From the NCBI GenBank assembly GCA_913058145.1, contig CAJXQM010000012.1:1-64000 (forward strand): a DNA stretch of 64,000 bases, in the 5' to 3' direction. The notes below the pieces were generated by a model. It was not told the DNA's origin and did not search any database. It saw nothing but the letters and a program-made list of their open reading frames with translations. Made by a program: the position numbers and the translations under genes. This document shows positions 9,311-18,590 of the stretch, one piece after another. How positions within the stretch are numbered: position 1 is the first letter of the stretch; the number at the start of each line of letters is the position of its first letter. The DNA is from an uncultured Colwellia sp. Lineage in GTDB: Bacteria; Pseudomonadota; Gammaproteobacteria; Enterobacterales; Alteromonadaceae.

Positions 9311-9339
9311 TTGCTCACTGTCTAGCTAACAGGTAGAAT
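9311..9339 (+). promoter_or_regulatory. Sigma-70 promoter of rnpB
   Basis: TTGCTC at 9311-9316 and TAGAAT at 9334-9339 are separated by exactly 17 bases. The RNA homology begins about 8 bases after the -10 box, as expected for a transcription start. Confidence 0.8.
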
Positions 9340-9346
9340 GCGCGTC

Positions 9347-9758
9347 GAGTTGACTAGACAATCGCTGCCTAATTTACGTAAGTATTTTTAGGGGGAGGAA
9401 AGTCCGGGCTCCAATGAACAGGGTGCCAGGTAACGCCTGGGCGGCGCAAGCCGACGACAAGTGCAGCAGAGAGAAGACCGCCGATGGTTGTTTCTTCGGA
9501 AATTTCACAGGTAAGGCTGAAAGGGTGCGGTAAGAGCGCACCGGATTGCTGGTAACAGTAATTGCAGGGTAAACTCCACCCGGAGCAAGACCAAATAGGG
9601 TTTCATGACTATGTAGGCGAAAGTTTAGATAGTATAAGCGTGGTTCGCGTGGAAACCGGGTAGGTTGCTTGAGCCTTAGAGCGATTTAAGGCCTAGACGA
9701 ATGATTGTCACTTTTCTTCGGAAAAGATACAAAACCCGGCTTATGTGTCAACTCAACC
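9347..9758 (+). ncRNA. rnpB: RNase P RNA (M1, bacterial type A)
   Basis: Catalytic RNA of ribonuclease P, which removes 5' leaders from pre-tRNAs. Long stretches match the conserved core: GGAGGAAAGTCCGGGCTCC near the 5' end, GGGTGCCAGGTAACGCCTGG, AAAGGGTGCGGTAAGAGCGCACCG, GGTAAACTCCACCCGGAGCAAG and AACCCGGCTTA near the 3' end. The outermost bases GAGTTGAC and GTCAACTC pair to form helix P1 and fix the ends. It has its own promoter and terminator. Confidence 0.97.
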
Positions 9759-9764
9759 ATTCAA

Positions 9765-9803
9765 AGTAACCGCTTGTAAATCAAGCGGTTACTTGTCTTT
9801 TTG
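9765..9803 (+). terminator. Intrinsic terminator of rnpB
   Basis: AGTAACCGCTTG pairs with CAAGCGGTTACT (12 bp) around a short A/T loop, followed by a T-rich tract, immediately after the RNase P RNA. Confidence 0.9.
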
Positions 9804-10122
9804 TTCTATAACAAAACAAAAAAAATCAACTCAATACTAATTTCAACCAGCATTAGTGCACAGTCTTGCCCGCTTTCAATCCAAAAAATCATACATTACC
9901 GCAGATATAAATGAATATTATTCGCAGGTTCGTGATAGATGTTAATAACCACCCTCATGCACTAAGACTACATGAGTGATCTGAATCAAGTCAGTGATAG
10001 AGTTTGTGGGTTGCCATAAAATACGATTGCCATCCGTGTTAAAGACACTTCACAAGTCTTGAATGGCATGAGTTAAACCGAATAGACTATCACCTAATAT
10101 TACCATAGCCAGTGGATCTTTA
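9804..10122. other. Non-coding gap between rnpB and the DUF6435-like gene
   Basis: No open reading frame with coding character, RNA gene or clear repeat was found here. It separates the rnpB terminator from a small minus-strand gene whose transcript ends in it. Confidence 0.4.
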
Positions 10123-10314
10123 TTATTCAGGTTTCAGTTTGCTTTTTGAACTCTCTAATTCTTGTATTTGAATGGCTATCTTTTCAGCTTCAGCAGTAAT
10201 CATTGAATAGGATTTAATATCTCCATTTCTTTGTGCATACATGGCTTCTTTTAGTTTGGCTTCATAGAGTGTATTTAATTTTTTTACTGGGTCTTTCTTA
10301 AAGAATGAAAACAT
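10123..10314 (-). CDS. Small conserved protein, DUF6435-like
   Basis: A 63-residue protein beginning MFSFFKKDPVKKLNTLYEAK and continuing as one long charged helix (EAMYAQRNGDIKSYSMITAEAEKIAIQIQELE). I recognise this as the short DUF6435-type family common in marine gammaproteobacteria; function unknown. It is predicted cytoplasmic, with no signal peptide or membrane span. It stands alone between rnpB and a divergent thioesterase gene. Confidence 0.75.
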   Translation of the reverse strand: MFSFFKKDPVKKLNTLYEAKLKEAMYAQRNGDIKSYSMITAEAEKIAIQIQELESSKSKLKPE

Positions 10315-10482
10315 TTTAATTACTATCCGGTTGGTTATTTATTTTTATACGTATATAAATGGATTTTAGTTCTTTACACTGTTAAATAACATAGAATAAA
10401 AAATAGTTGGCTAGGTTTTACTAAGCACGTTAAGCCAGTAATATTAGCCTGTTATTTTCGTATTAACTTTCGGAGAACTACC

Positions 10483-10902
10483 TTGATAACGACTATAACC
10501 GCTAAAGATAAAATAACTGAGTTCATGAAAAAAGACTTTCCTCAGGCTAAATGTACAATAGAAAGTATTGGAGAAAAATCAGCAGTAGTAAGACAAACCA
10601 TTGGATTTGATGAATTAAGACCTGGTGGAACAGTCTCAGGACCTGTATTAATGACGGTGGCCGATTGTGCTTTATATGTCGCTATTCTAGGAAAAATTGG
10701 AATAATTCCCCTTGCGGTCACAACGAGTCTATCGATTAATTTTATGAGGAAGCCATCGTCAGATAAAGATATTATTGGTGAGTGTACTTTACTCAAAGTA
10801 GGAAAGTCGTTAATTGTTGGAGAGGTTTCTTTATTTTCTGAAGGTGATCCAAAAGCTGTTGCTCATGTGGTTGGAACGTATTCGATACCTCAAGCTAAAT
10901 AA
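10483..10902 (+). CDS. PaaI-family acyl-CoA thioesterase
   Basis: Hotdog-fold protein of 139 residues. The segment LRPGGTVSGPVLMTVADCALYVAILGKIG matches the active-site region of PaaI/YbgC-like thioesterases, with the D of MTVADCALY in the position usual for the catalytic acid. It probably hydrolyses a small acyl- or aryl-CoA; the substrate cannot be told. Translation starts at TTG (10483), with CGGAG seven bases upstream. No operon partner is evident. Confidence 0.8.
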   Translation: MITTITAKDKITEFMKKDFPQAKCTIESIGEKSAVVRQTIGFDELRPGGTVSGPVLMTVADCALYVAILGKIGIIPLAVTTSLSINFMRKPSSDKDIIGECTLLKVGKSLIVGEVSLFSEGDPKAVAHVVGTYSIPQAK

Positions 10903-10968
10903 AGCGAACAAATAAGAACAACACAGTTGGCTTAGTTAGGGTAAAATACACCATTATTCTATTTGATA

Positions 10969-11277
10969 ATGTGCATCGCTATTAATATTAAAAAGGTACC
11001 AGAAACGGAAATCACCTGTTCAAATTGTCAGGCCTGTTGTTGTCGTTTAGAGGTTCTACTTGTTACAGACACAGGTGTTCCCTACGAGCATATTGCTGTT
11101 GATGAATGGGGCGGTGAAACAATGTTACGTTTAGAAGATGGTTGGTGCTCAGCGTTAGATCGTGACACTTATATGTGTACTATTTATGAAAAGCGTCCTT
11201 GGAATTGTCGAGAATTTGAAATGGCTTCATATGAGTGCCAAACCGAAAGAGCTATAGAGGTTGTCTATATCTACTAA
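10969..11277 (+). CDS. YkgJ-family cysteine-cluster protein
   Basis: A 102-residue protein with the tight cluster CSNCQACCCRLEVLL near the N-terminus and further cysteines in GWCSAL, TYMCTIYEKRPWNCREF and YECQ. This is the pattern of the YkgJ/CxxCxxCC family, thought to bind zinc or an Fe-S cluster; biochemical role unknown. The ATG at 10969 is preferred over the TTG six bases earlier, but neither has a strong ribosome-binding site. It is 66 bases after the thioesterase gene and may be transcribed with it. Confidence 0.75.
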   Translation: MCIAINIKKVPETEITCSNCQACCCRLEVLLVTDTGVPYEHIAVDEWGGETMLRLEDGWCSALDRDTYMCTIYEKRPWNCREFEMASYECQTERAIEVVYIY

Positions 11278-11359
11278 TGATCAGGGCATAACGTGAGTGC
11301 GTTTTATTCATTACGGGTAGAAATATAATCAGAATATTAATACCCATTAATTGTTTGAA

Positions 11360-12214
11360 CTACAGACTTACAGGCATGTTATCTATTAACCTAGCTTTAC
11401 CTAGATAAGCAGCCGCTAGAATAACAATATCTTTGTCGTTTGGCGTTGCCGGTGCTAACGTTTTTGCATGACATAGATTAATATAATCAGTTTTCAAGCC
11501 CGCATTATCAATTTTTTCACTTGCTTGCATTATTAGTACAGCATGGTCTCTTGGTTGATGGCTTTTACGTAACTCAGTATTTAACCATTGTAAGGTCTGA
11601 TAAAGCGCAGGTGCTATTGCGAGTTCTTCTGGTGTTAAGTAACCATTGCGTGAACTCATTGCTAAGCCTGACGTTTCACGAATGATTTCTACTGGAATAA
11701 TTTCCACAGGCATGGATAAATCTTCAACCATGGTTTGAATGACTTGCAACTGTTGATAGTCTTTAGAGCCAAAACAAGCGCTGTCAGGCTGAACTAAATT
11801 AAATAACTTACACACTACCGTTGCGACACCGCGAAAATGTCCAGGTCGACTGGCACCACAATAAAGATCTGAAATATTGGGTACTTCAACATAGCTATTT
11901 TCACCAAAACCTTTTGGATAAATAATATCTGCGGTAGGGGTAAATAATAAGTCAGTATCTACCTCTATCAAGCTCGCTTTATCTTGGGCTAATGTTCTTG
12001 GATAATTATCAATGTCTTCACTTAAACCGAATTGCATTGGGTTCACGAAAATACTGGCTATTACTTTATCGGCGTGAAGATGAGCGGCTTTAACCAGCGC
12101 TAAATGCCCATCGTGTAAATTACCCATGGTCGGTACAAAAGCAATAGTTAGACCTTGCATGCGCCATGATTTAACTTGTGCACGTAACTCTTTTATACTT
12201 TCAACTGTTTTCAT
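11360..12214 (-). CDS. panC: Pantothenate synthetase
   Basis: ATP-dependent ligation of pantoate and beta-alanine, the last step of pantothenate (coenzyme A precursor) synthesis. The 284-residue protein has the nucleotidyltransferase signature [39 protein letters not shown] and MSSRNGYL motifs. It lies 53 bases after panB on the same strand, forming the usual panBC pair downstream of folK. Confidence 0.97.
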   Translation of the reverse strand: MKTVESIKELRAQVKSWRMQGLTIAFVPTMGNLHDGHLALVKAAHLHADKVIASIFVNPMQFGLSEDIDNYPRTLAQDKASLIEVDTDLLFTPTADIIYPKGFGENSYVEVPNISDLYCGASRPGHFRGVATVVCKLFNLVQPDSACFGSKDYQQLQVIQTMVEDLSMPVEIIPVEIIRETSGLAMSSRNGYLTPEELAIAPALYQTLQWLNTELRKSHQPRDHAVLIMQASEKIDNAGLKTDYINLCHAKTLAPATPNDKDIVILAAAYLGKARLIDNMPVSL

Positions 12215-12267
12215 TTTTATCTCTTACTGAGCGGTTTTTATTTTTAGACTGTGCCCTAAGCTAGACA

Positions 12268-13062
12268 CTATTTAAATATATGATCTTCGCCGGGGAAATT
12301 ACCTTGGCTTACTTCACTGATATATAATTCAATAGATTTTTTAATATCACCCGTTTCTTGTAAGAAATTTCGAGAAAATTTAGGCATGTAACTACAAGAA
12401 ATACCTAAAGCATCATGCATTACTAATATTTGCCCATTGGTATCTTTACCTGCGCCAATACCTATCGTTGGAATAGTAATTGCTTCTGATATAGCTTTAC
12501 CTAATGGGGCTGGAATACACTCTAATACGAGTAATTGTGCACCTGCGGCTTCTAATGCTTGCGCATCTATAATCATTTGCTGCGCTTTTGCTTCTTCACG
12601 ACCTTGTACTTTAAAACCGCCAAATACATTGACTGACTGAGGCGTTAACCCTAAGTGGGCGCAGACGGGAATACCTCGCTCAACCAAGGCTTTAATCGTG
12701 TCAACAAGCCAAGCCCCACCTTCCATTTTCACCATACTAGCGCCTGCTTGCATTAACTTGGCTGCATTGGTTAAGGCTTGCTCTAAATTAGCATAGCTCA
12801 TAAAAGGCATGTCACCGATGATCAAGGTGTTTTCGACGCCACGTTTCACACATTGGGTGTGATAAACCATATGATCAATACTGACTGGCAATGTATCATC
12901 TTGGCCTTGTAATACCATACCGAGGGAATCACCAATTAAAATGGCGTGTATGCCGGCTTGATCGAATAGCTTAGCGAAGCTAGCATCATAAGCTGTAATG
13001 GTTGATATTTTTTCGCCTTGTTGTTTCATTTTTAACAAGGTGGATGTGGTTATTTTAGCCAT
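12268..13062 (-). CDS. panB: 3-methyl-2-oxobutanoate hydroxymethyltransferase
   Basis: First committed step of pantothenate synthesis: transfer of a hydroxymethyl group from 5,10-methylene-tetrahydrofolate to alpha-ketoisovalerate. The 264-residue TIM-barrel protein shows [15 protein letters not shown], the metal-binding [18 protein letters not shown] and [17 protein letters not shown] motifs. It shares a strand with upstream folK, linking folate and pantothenate synthesis, and sits just before panC. Confidence 0.97.
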   Translation of the reverse strand: MAKITTSTLLKMKQQGEKISTITAYDASFAKLFDQAGIHAILIGDSLGMVLQGQDDTLPVSIDHMVYHTQCVKRGVENTLIIGDMPFMSYANLEQALTNAAKLMQAGASMVKMEGGAWLVDTIKALVERGIPVCAHLGLTPQSVNVFGGFKVQGREEAKAQQMIIDAQALEAAGAQLLVLECIPAPLGKAISEAITIPTIGIGAGKDTNGQILVMHDALGISCSYMPKFSRNFLQETGDIKKSIELYISEVSQGNFPGEDHIFK

Positions 13063-13183
13063 AGTTGTTCCAGCGGTACCTATTTTAGGTGTGATTTTTA
13101 ATATAACTTGTTGTTATCATTATTTTTGACAATTACTCAATTGGAGTACTTTGGCATAATTTTATTTTAACTGCAATATTCCT

Positions 13184-13699
13184 TCAGCTCAGCGTTAGCT
13201 TTACCATCGCGTTATTAGCAATGTTTTGACTCAAAAACTTTATACTTTGTCTATCTGCAGCGACTGAGGATGGCAGCATTAAGTCGGCAGCAATTTCGGC
13301 TAGAGGCAATAAAACAAACTCACGTGTTTTCATACCATAATGGGGTACAATAAGACGCTCAGTATTAATGATTTCGTTACCAAATAAAATAATATCAAGA
13401 TCTAAAATACGTGCGCCCCAACGATTTTCTTTACGCACTCTGCCTGCTTTATTTTCAATGCTTTGTAAGGCATCAAGTAATTCAAGGGGAGCTAGCTTTG
13501 TTTCAAGCGCTAAAACTGCGTTAACATAATCGTCTTGATCCTGAGGGCCCATAGGCTTACTTAAGTACAATGACGACACGTTAATTATGTGACTGTGTGC
13601 TAATTTTTTAATTTCTTCAATAGCGTCTTGTACCTGTTTAATTGGCTCAACCAAATTACTACCTAAGCCAATATAGGCAATTGTTGTGAGGGGATGCAT
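13184..13699 (-). CDS. folK: Dihydropterin pyrophosphokinase (HPPK)
   Basis: 2-amino-4-hydroxy-6-hydroxymethyldihydropteridine diphosphokinase of folate synthesis. The 171-residue sequence contains YIGLGSNL, YLSKPMGPQDQDDYVNAVLALET and RWGARILDLDIILFGNE, the pterin- and Mg-ATP-binding signatures. It begins five bases after the pcnB stop, the pcnB-folK pairing known from E. coli. Confidence 0.95.
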   Translation of the reverse strand: MHPLTTIAYIGLGSNLVEPIKQVQDAIEEIKKLAHSHIINVSSLYLSKPMGPQDQDDYVNAVLALETKLAPLELLDALQSIENKAGRVRKENRWGARILDLDIILFGNEIINTERLIVPHYGMKTREFVLLPLAEIAADLMLPSSVAADRQSIKFLSQNIANNAMVKLTLS

Positions 13700-13704
13700 A
13701 ATGC

Positions 13705-15147
13705 TTATTCAACGGTTGAACTATCAGCGCTTGAGTTATTGGTACTTTCGGTTGGTTTTTTACGCTTTTTTGGCGTGCGACGCTTGCTAACTGGTGAGCT
13801 TTTAATCCCTTTAATCATCTGCATACGGGCGTCATTTGATACCGTTTGAAAATCAGTCCACCATTTGGCTAGTTCAATTAACTCAGGCGTATTTTCAATT
13901 TCTGCTCGTAATAACAAGAAGTCATAACCGGCTCTAAACTTAGGATGTTCAAAGCTTTTAAAGGCGCGTTTTCCTTCACGGCGAGCGAGTTTATCTTGTA
14001 AAATCCAAATATCTTTCATTACCCCTTGAAAACGCTTAGGAATGGCAATACTACGTTGTTGCTCAGGCATTATTTCACTTAATGCCGCAAAAAAAGCATC
14101 CTGAGGAGCAAGTTGATTATTGGTATTAACTTGTTGAATATACTTCTGTAATGGGTACCAAAGCATCGCTGCGAATAAAAAGGCCGGTGTGACACGTTGT
14201 TCATTGTTCAAGCGTTTATCAGTATTTTCCATCGCAAGTAGAATAAAACGCTCAAGCAGTTTGTTATTTTTATTCAGTTCTTGGTCAACCGCAGGGAAGA
14301 AGTAAGTAAATAAATTATAGCTGCGAAGTTGTTCATAGTTAGCGACTGCTTTACCCGAAATAAACAGTTTCAGAAACTCTTCAAACATTCGCGCAGCAGG
14401 TATGTTAGCCATTAATGATGAAAGTTCTTTGATGGGGGAGCTAGTCTCGAGTGATATTTCCATATCAAGTTTGGTGGCAAAACGAATGGCACGCAACATA
14501 CGCACAGGATCTTCACGGTAGCGTGTTTCGGGGTCGCCAATTAAGCGGATGACTTTGTCTTCAACGTCTTTAACGCCATTGGCAAAGTCATACACTTTAA
14601 AATCTTTACTCGAGTAATACAGCGCATTGATGGTGAAATCACGACGTTCGGCATCTTCGTCTATAGTGCCGTAAATATTGTCACGCAATAACATGCCATC
14701 TTCACTTTGTTTTGAGGTTTTAGTGCAATTCTTTTCTTGCTCTGAAGCATTATCGTGATGGCCACGAAAGGTTGCCACTTCAATTATTTCTCGGCCAAAA
14801 ACAATATGCGCTAAACGAAAACGGCGACCAATCAAACGACAGTTCCGAAAGAGGGCTTTGATTTCGTCAGGTGTAGCATTAGTCGCAATATCAAAATCTT
14901 TTGGCTTCAAACCCAATAAAATATCGCGGACACCACCACCAACAAGATAGGCGTCATAGCCGCTTTTGTTTAAGCGATAGAGTACTTTTAAGGCACTTGG
15001 GCTAAGTAGTTTTCTAGAAACAGAATGTTGACTTCGAGATAATACTATTGGTTGCACTAGTGTCGATACTACTGTATTTGCTTGAGTTTTATTGCTGGTT
15101 TTTTTGCTAAAAACCTTTTTACATAAATTGATGACGCGTTTGATAAT
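13705..15147 (-). CDS. pcnB: Poly(A) polymerase I, apparent AUU start
   Basis: Adds 3' poly(A) tails that promote RNA decay. Nucleotidyltransferase motifs YLVGGGVRDILLG and DFDIATNATPDEIK are present, followed by the tRNA-nucleotidyltransferase-like RNA-binding region and a basic tail (KRRTPKKRKK). No ATG lies near the N-terminus. The frame opens at a TTG (15219), but the residues there do not resemble E. coli PcnB. The codon ATT at 15145-15147 begins xIKRVINLCKKVF, aligning with E. coli MFTRVANFCRKVL, and AAAAGG precedes it by about six bases. E. coli pcnB is known to start at AUU. The product from here is 480 residues. Confidence 0.93.
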   Translation of the reverse strand: MIKRVINLCKKVFSKKTSNKTQANTVVSTLVQPIVLSRSQHSVSRKLLSPSALKVLYRLNKSGYDAYLVGGGVRDILLGLKPKDFDIATNATPDEIKALFRNCRLIGRRFRLAHIVFGREIIEVATFRGHHDNASEQEKNCTKTSKQSEDGMLLRDNIYGTIDEDAERRDFTINALYYSSKDFKVYDFANGVKDVEDKVIRLIGDPETRYREDPVRMLRAIRFATKLDMEISLETSSPIKELSSLMANIPAARMFEEFLKLFISGKAVANYEQLRSYNLFTYFFPAVDQELNKNNKLLERFILLAMENTDKRLNNEQRVTPAFLFAAMLWYPLQKYIQQVNTNNQLAPQDAFFAALSEIMPEQQRSIAIPKRFQGVMKDIWILQDKLARREGKRAFKSFEHPKFRAGYDFLLLRAEIENTPELIELAKWWTDFQTVSNDARMQMIKGIKSSPVSKRRTPKKRKKPTESTNNSSADSSTVE

Positions 15148-15295
15148 CGCTGGCCTTTTAGAAAATAGAAGTGGATGAAAAGTTATTTGTTTAATTAGGG
15201 GCAATGATATAACAATCAAGCAAAAAAGAGAATGAAAAAGCAGCGATTTTTAGTTGTCGCTGCATTGAAGAAGCTAAGTATTCACATATTACTTT

Positions 15296-15976
15296 CTACC
15301 AAGGTAATATTTCGCCATTAGAATGCTTAAATACGCCAGATTCAGCCATGGTCAATTCGGTTATTAATGCCAGTAAACGTTTGGCGGCTAAATCGCTGCT
15401 AATATCACCATTAGTGGTTTGACCTAACGTATTCACCATGTCAGTTTGCACATAACCGGGGTGATAAATACCCACAGCAATCGCTTGTGCTGATAAATCT
15501 TTAGCAAGCGAAACTGCGGCAATATTTAGCGCTGCTTTTGACATTCTATAGCCGTACCGACCACCGGAATCGTTATCTGTTATTGAACCCATTCTTGAGG
15601 TAATTAAAGCAACTTTACTGTTTTTAGATAAATTACTAAGCAATGCTTGTGTTAACGCGATTGGTGCTAAAGCATTGACATTAAATTGTTCAATAATTGA
15701 CTCTTTATTAAAATGGATCAGGCTTTCATCGCGTAAGATTCCAGCATTATTAATGAGTAAATCGATAGCGACATCAGAAAGTGCAGATATAGCCAGTGCT
15801 ATACCCGCATCAGTGGCTATATCAATACCTTCAATAACATTGACTTTTAGCCCATCGAGTTGCTGAGAACTTTGGCGACATAAAGCATAAATAGTGTCAC
15901 CACGTTGCTGACAAATTTTCGCCATAGCGAGGCCTATGCCGCGATTTGCACCAGTTATTACAATAGTTTTAGACAT
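15296..15976 (-). CDS. SDR-family oxidoreductase
   Basis: Short-chain dehydrogenase of 226 residues. It has the NAD(P)-binding TGANRGIGLAMA at the N-terminus, the structural LLINNAGIL, a catalytic serine in ALITSRMGSI and the YxxxK pair in YGYRMSKAALN. The substrate is not predictable. It resembles small C-factor/YciK-like cytosolic SDRs. With the flavin reductase gene it interrupts the otherwise conserved dksA-gluQ-pcnB-folK order. Confidence 0.85.
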   Translation of the reverse strand: MSKTIVITGANRGIGLAMAKICQQRGDTIYALCRQSSQQLDGLKVNVIEGIDIATDAGIALAISALSDVAIDLLINNAGILRDESLIHFNKESIIEQFNVNALAPIALTQALLSNLSKNSKVALITSRMGSITDNDSGGRYGYRMSKAALNIAAVSLAKDLSAQAIAVGIYHPGYVQTDMVNTLGQTTNGDISSDLAAKRLLALITELTMAESGVFKHSNGEILPW

Positions 15977-16003
15977 GATGTTTCCTGATGTTGTTAATGA
16001 GTG

Positions 16004-16618
16004 TTATTTAGGTCTAGTAAGACTAAATGAGTTATTGATTGTGGCGTACTCGCCACCGCCTAACCGTGCTAAGGGTTTTATTTTATCGGCATGTACTGTT
16101 ATTCTTTGTTTTGCGTCAAGTTCAATCGCGTTATCGTTAATATATAGTTGTTTAATTTCGACAAAAATTAAGCTTTGTGGTACATCACCAAGTTCTTTTA
16201 TTTCATAAAGTTCACAGCCATACGCAATGTCACAATTGGCTAGTCTTGGTAGCGAGAAATTATCAAAAGCAACCGTTTTTAAGGCTGATTTAGTTAATTC
16301 TGATTCTCCATGGGGTAAGGTTTCTGCCGTTTGAGTGACTACCGCTGCATCTTGATCTGAGGCGATATGTATCACCATCTTTTTGGTGTTAACGACATTA
16401 ACTAAGGTGTCTTTTTTATCTCCATTAGGTTTATTGCCAAGGGAAATCATCAAAATAGGTGGTGCGCTTGATACCGCAGTAAAATAAGAAAAAGGCGCTA
16501 AATTGAATTGACCATTACTTGAGTCGGTTAACGCCCAAGCAATAGGTCTTGGAATAATTGTTTGCGTCATTAAATGATAACGCTGATTCGGAGAAAATTC
16601 AGAAAAATTAAGATTCAT
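16004..16618 (-). CDS. Flavin reductase family protein
   Basis: FMN-binding split-barrel protein of 204 residues, starting at MNLNFSEFSPNQRYHLM. The core TIIPRPIAWALTDSSNGQFNLAPFSYFTAVSSAPPILMISLG is the typical NADH:FMN-oxidoreductase-like flavin-binding segment. Enzymatic role uncertain; it could supply reduced flavin or act on an unknown substrate. The ATG at 16618 gives the better family start than the in-frame codon at 16660. It lies 27 bases upstream of the SDR gene, so the two are probably co-transcribed. Confidence 0.82.
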   Translation of the reverse strand: MNLNFSEFSPNQRYHLMTQTIIPRPIAWALTDSSNGQFNLAPFSYFTAVSSAPPILMISLGNKPNGDKKDTLVNVVNTKKMVIHIASDQDAAVVTQTAETLPHGESELTKSALKTVAFDNFSLPRLANCDIAYGCELYEIKELGDVPQSLIFVEIKQLYINDNAIELDAKQRITVHADKIKPLARLGGGEYATINNSFSLTRPK

Positions 16619-16764
16619 ATCATATACTCTTATGGTTAATAACCGTTCCAGCTGAATCATGCATCTTCGAGTGGATCGGGTATATATTCATTCGCTTCAG
16701 TTGCACTGAAATTACTTTTAAAAGTGAAGGTAAAAGGCGAATCGTTATTATCGCGTAAGTCAGT

Positions 16765-17715
16765 TTATTTGATACTTATTTCTTTAACCTTAGCTACTTT
16801 ATCTCGTGACCAATTATTAATCGCCCAGTTGATAATATCATCAACTTTTTCATTGACTAGCTTTGGTTCAGGCGCTTGCCCTAAAAATTTTAACGCTGCG
16901 ATTAATGCTGGTTGTGGGTTGTCGTTATTAATACCAGGGGCTTTATTTTGCTTACTTAGTTTATAGCCACTCGTTGTTACCGCTAATGGCACATGCCCAT
17001 ATTTTGGTGTTGAGCTATTTAATGTGGCGAATAATGTTAATTGTCTTGCGGTGGGTTCAAGTAAATCACAACCACGAATAACATGGTTAATATTTTGCTG
17101 AATATCGTCAACGACCACCGCAAGTTGATAAGCAAATAATCCATCTTTACGATGAATGATAAAATCTTCTTTGGCTAATGCTTGCTCACAAGCTACTTTA
17201 CCTTGAAAAATATCATCAAATTGATAAAAACCATATTGATTGATTAAGCGAATAGCACTGTTGTTTTTAGCGTGGCGTAGCGTTTTGCAATGGCCTTGAT
17301 AAATTCCGCCAAGCGTTTTAATTTCTGCCCGAGTGCATTGACAATAATAACTGAGATGATGCTGTTGCAAATCGCTCAAGGTGTCTTGATAAATTTCTGA
17401 CTGTTGGCTTTGATAAAGTACAGACTCATCCCAATACAAGCCGAACGCTTCAAGGGTTGCTAAAATAGCAGAGCTTGCCCCAACTTGTTCGCGAGGAAGA
17501 TCAATGTCTTCTATGCGTACTAGCCATGTGCCTGAATTACCGTGAGGAGTAACAGAAGATTTAGCATCTAAAAAACTAGCCAGAGCGGCGATTAAAGAAC
17601 CAAAATGGAGTAATCCAGAAGGAGATGGAGCAAAACGACCACGGTAAGCGTTGCAGCTTAGTAACTGTGGTCGCTCATAGAGCAGAGTGTTATTTAATGA
17701 GGCTTTTTTAGTCAA
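16765..17715 (-). CDS. gluQ: Glutamyl-Q tRNA(Asp) synthetase
   Basis: Truncated glutamyl-tRNA synthetase paralogue that attaches glutamate to queuosine at the wobble position of tRNA(Asp). The 316-residue protein has the class I signature GRFAPSPSGLLHFGSLIAALASFLDAK, zinc ligands in YYCQCTRAEIK...YQGHC, and a KMSKS-like YKLSKQN. It lacks an anticodon-binding domain, as expected. It follows dksA by four bases, the conserved dksA-gluQ pair. Confidence 0.95.
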   Translation of the reverse strand: MTKKASLNNTLLYERPQLLSCNAYRGRFAPSPSGLLHFGSLIAALASFLDAKSSVTPHGNSGTWLVRIEDIDLPREQVGASSAILATLEAFGLYWDESVLYQSQQSEIYQDTLSDLQQHHLSYYCQCTRAEIKTLGGIYQGHCKTLRHAKNNSAIRLINQYGFYQFDDIFQGKVACEQALAKEDFIIHRKDGLFAYQLAVVVDDIQQNINHVIRGCDLLEPTARQLTLFATLNSSTPKYGHVPLAVTTSGYKLSKQNKAPGINNDNPQPALIAALKFLGQAPEPKLVNEKVDDIINWAINNWSRDKVAKVKEISIK

Positions 17716-17719
17716 TGAC

Positions 17720-18166
17720 TTAGCCAGCCATTTGGCGCTCTTTAATTTCTGCTAAGGTTTTACATTCAATACAAAGATCGGCAGTAGGTCTGGCTTCTAA
17801 ACGTCGAATACCGATTTCGATACCACAAGACTTACAAAAGCCAAAATCGTCATTTTCAATTAATTGTAACGTTTTCTCAATTTTTTTGATAAGTTTACGT
17901 TCACGATCTCGAGTACGTAATTCAAGACTAAACTCTTCTTCTTGGGCTGCTCTATCAACCGGATCAGGAAAGTTGGCAGCTTCATCTTGCATATGAGTTA
18001 CGGTGCGATCGACTTCTTCACGAAGTTGTAAACGCCATGCATCTAAGATCTTTTTAAAATGTTTTTGTTGGGGGGAACCCATATATTCTTCTTTAGCTTT
18101 TTCTTGATACGGCTCAACGCCAGCTAATGCTAATATACCTAATGTTTTACCTTTGCTTTTTGGCAT
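17720..18166 (-). CDS. dksA: RNA polymerase-binding transcription factor DksA
   Basis: Binds the RNA polymerase secondary channel and, with ppGpp, tunes rRNA, tRNA and biosynthetic promoters. From the ATG at 18166 (preceded by AGGAG) the product is 148 residues. It has the coiled-coil tip DPVDRA carrying the two functional aspartates, then a C4 zinc finger (CKSCG...CIECK). An upstream in-frame extension (18214) is not conserved and is rejected. Confidence 0.97.
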   Translation of the reverse strand: MPKSKGKTLGILALAGVEPYQEKAKEEYMGSPQQKHFKKILDAWRLQLREEVDRTVTHMQDEAANFPDPVDRAAQEEEFSLELRTRDRERKLIKKIEKTLQLIENDDFGFCKSCGIEIGIRRLEARPTADLCIECKTLAEIKERQMAG

Positions 18167-18590
18167 GCTAAATCTCCTAATACTACAAGGACCAAGGTTG
18201 TTTGATGAAGACATCAGTTAACGGCTACCTTGGTTGTAATTGCCAATACTATTATATAATAGACCTAAAATATCAGAACTATATGGTGTCACTTATGATA
18301 AAAATCAATCCTTCGAGTTAATAAAGTCAAAATAAAAAACATTTACTTTTATATCAATGAGTTACTCAACTCGAAAACAATGGGCGCTCAGCCATCATCC
18401 GTGACTTTTTAAACGAGCAGGCTCTTTTAGCAATTTTCCCTAGGGTTAGTCAACCATTATCTCGTTTTTAGTGATAATTAATAATTATTTTATAGGCTAT
18501 ACACTGAAATTTTTATTTTAATCAATGGATAAAATTTAAAGATAGCACGGTTAGTCTATTTCCAAATAAAAAACACATTAATATTATATA
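18167..18590. other. Non-coding region upstream of dksA
   Basis: Probably holds the dksA promoter. A palindrome CTATTATATAATAG at 18249-18262 contains a TATAAT in the minus direction, with only a weak -35 candidate. A widely spaced 8-bp inverted repeat (TTCGAGTT at 18312-18319, AACTCGAA at 18368-18375) is also present. No gene is visible. Confidence 0.35.
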
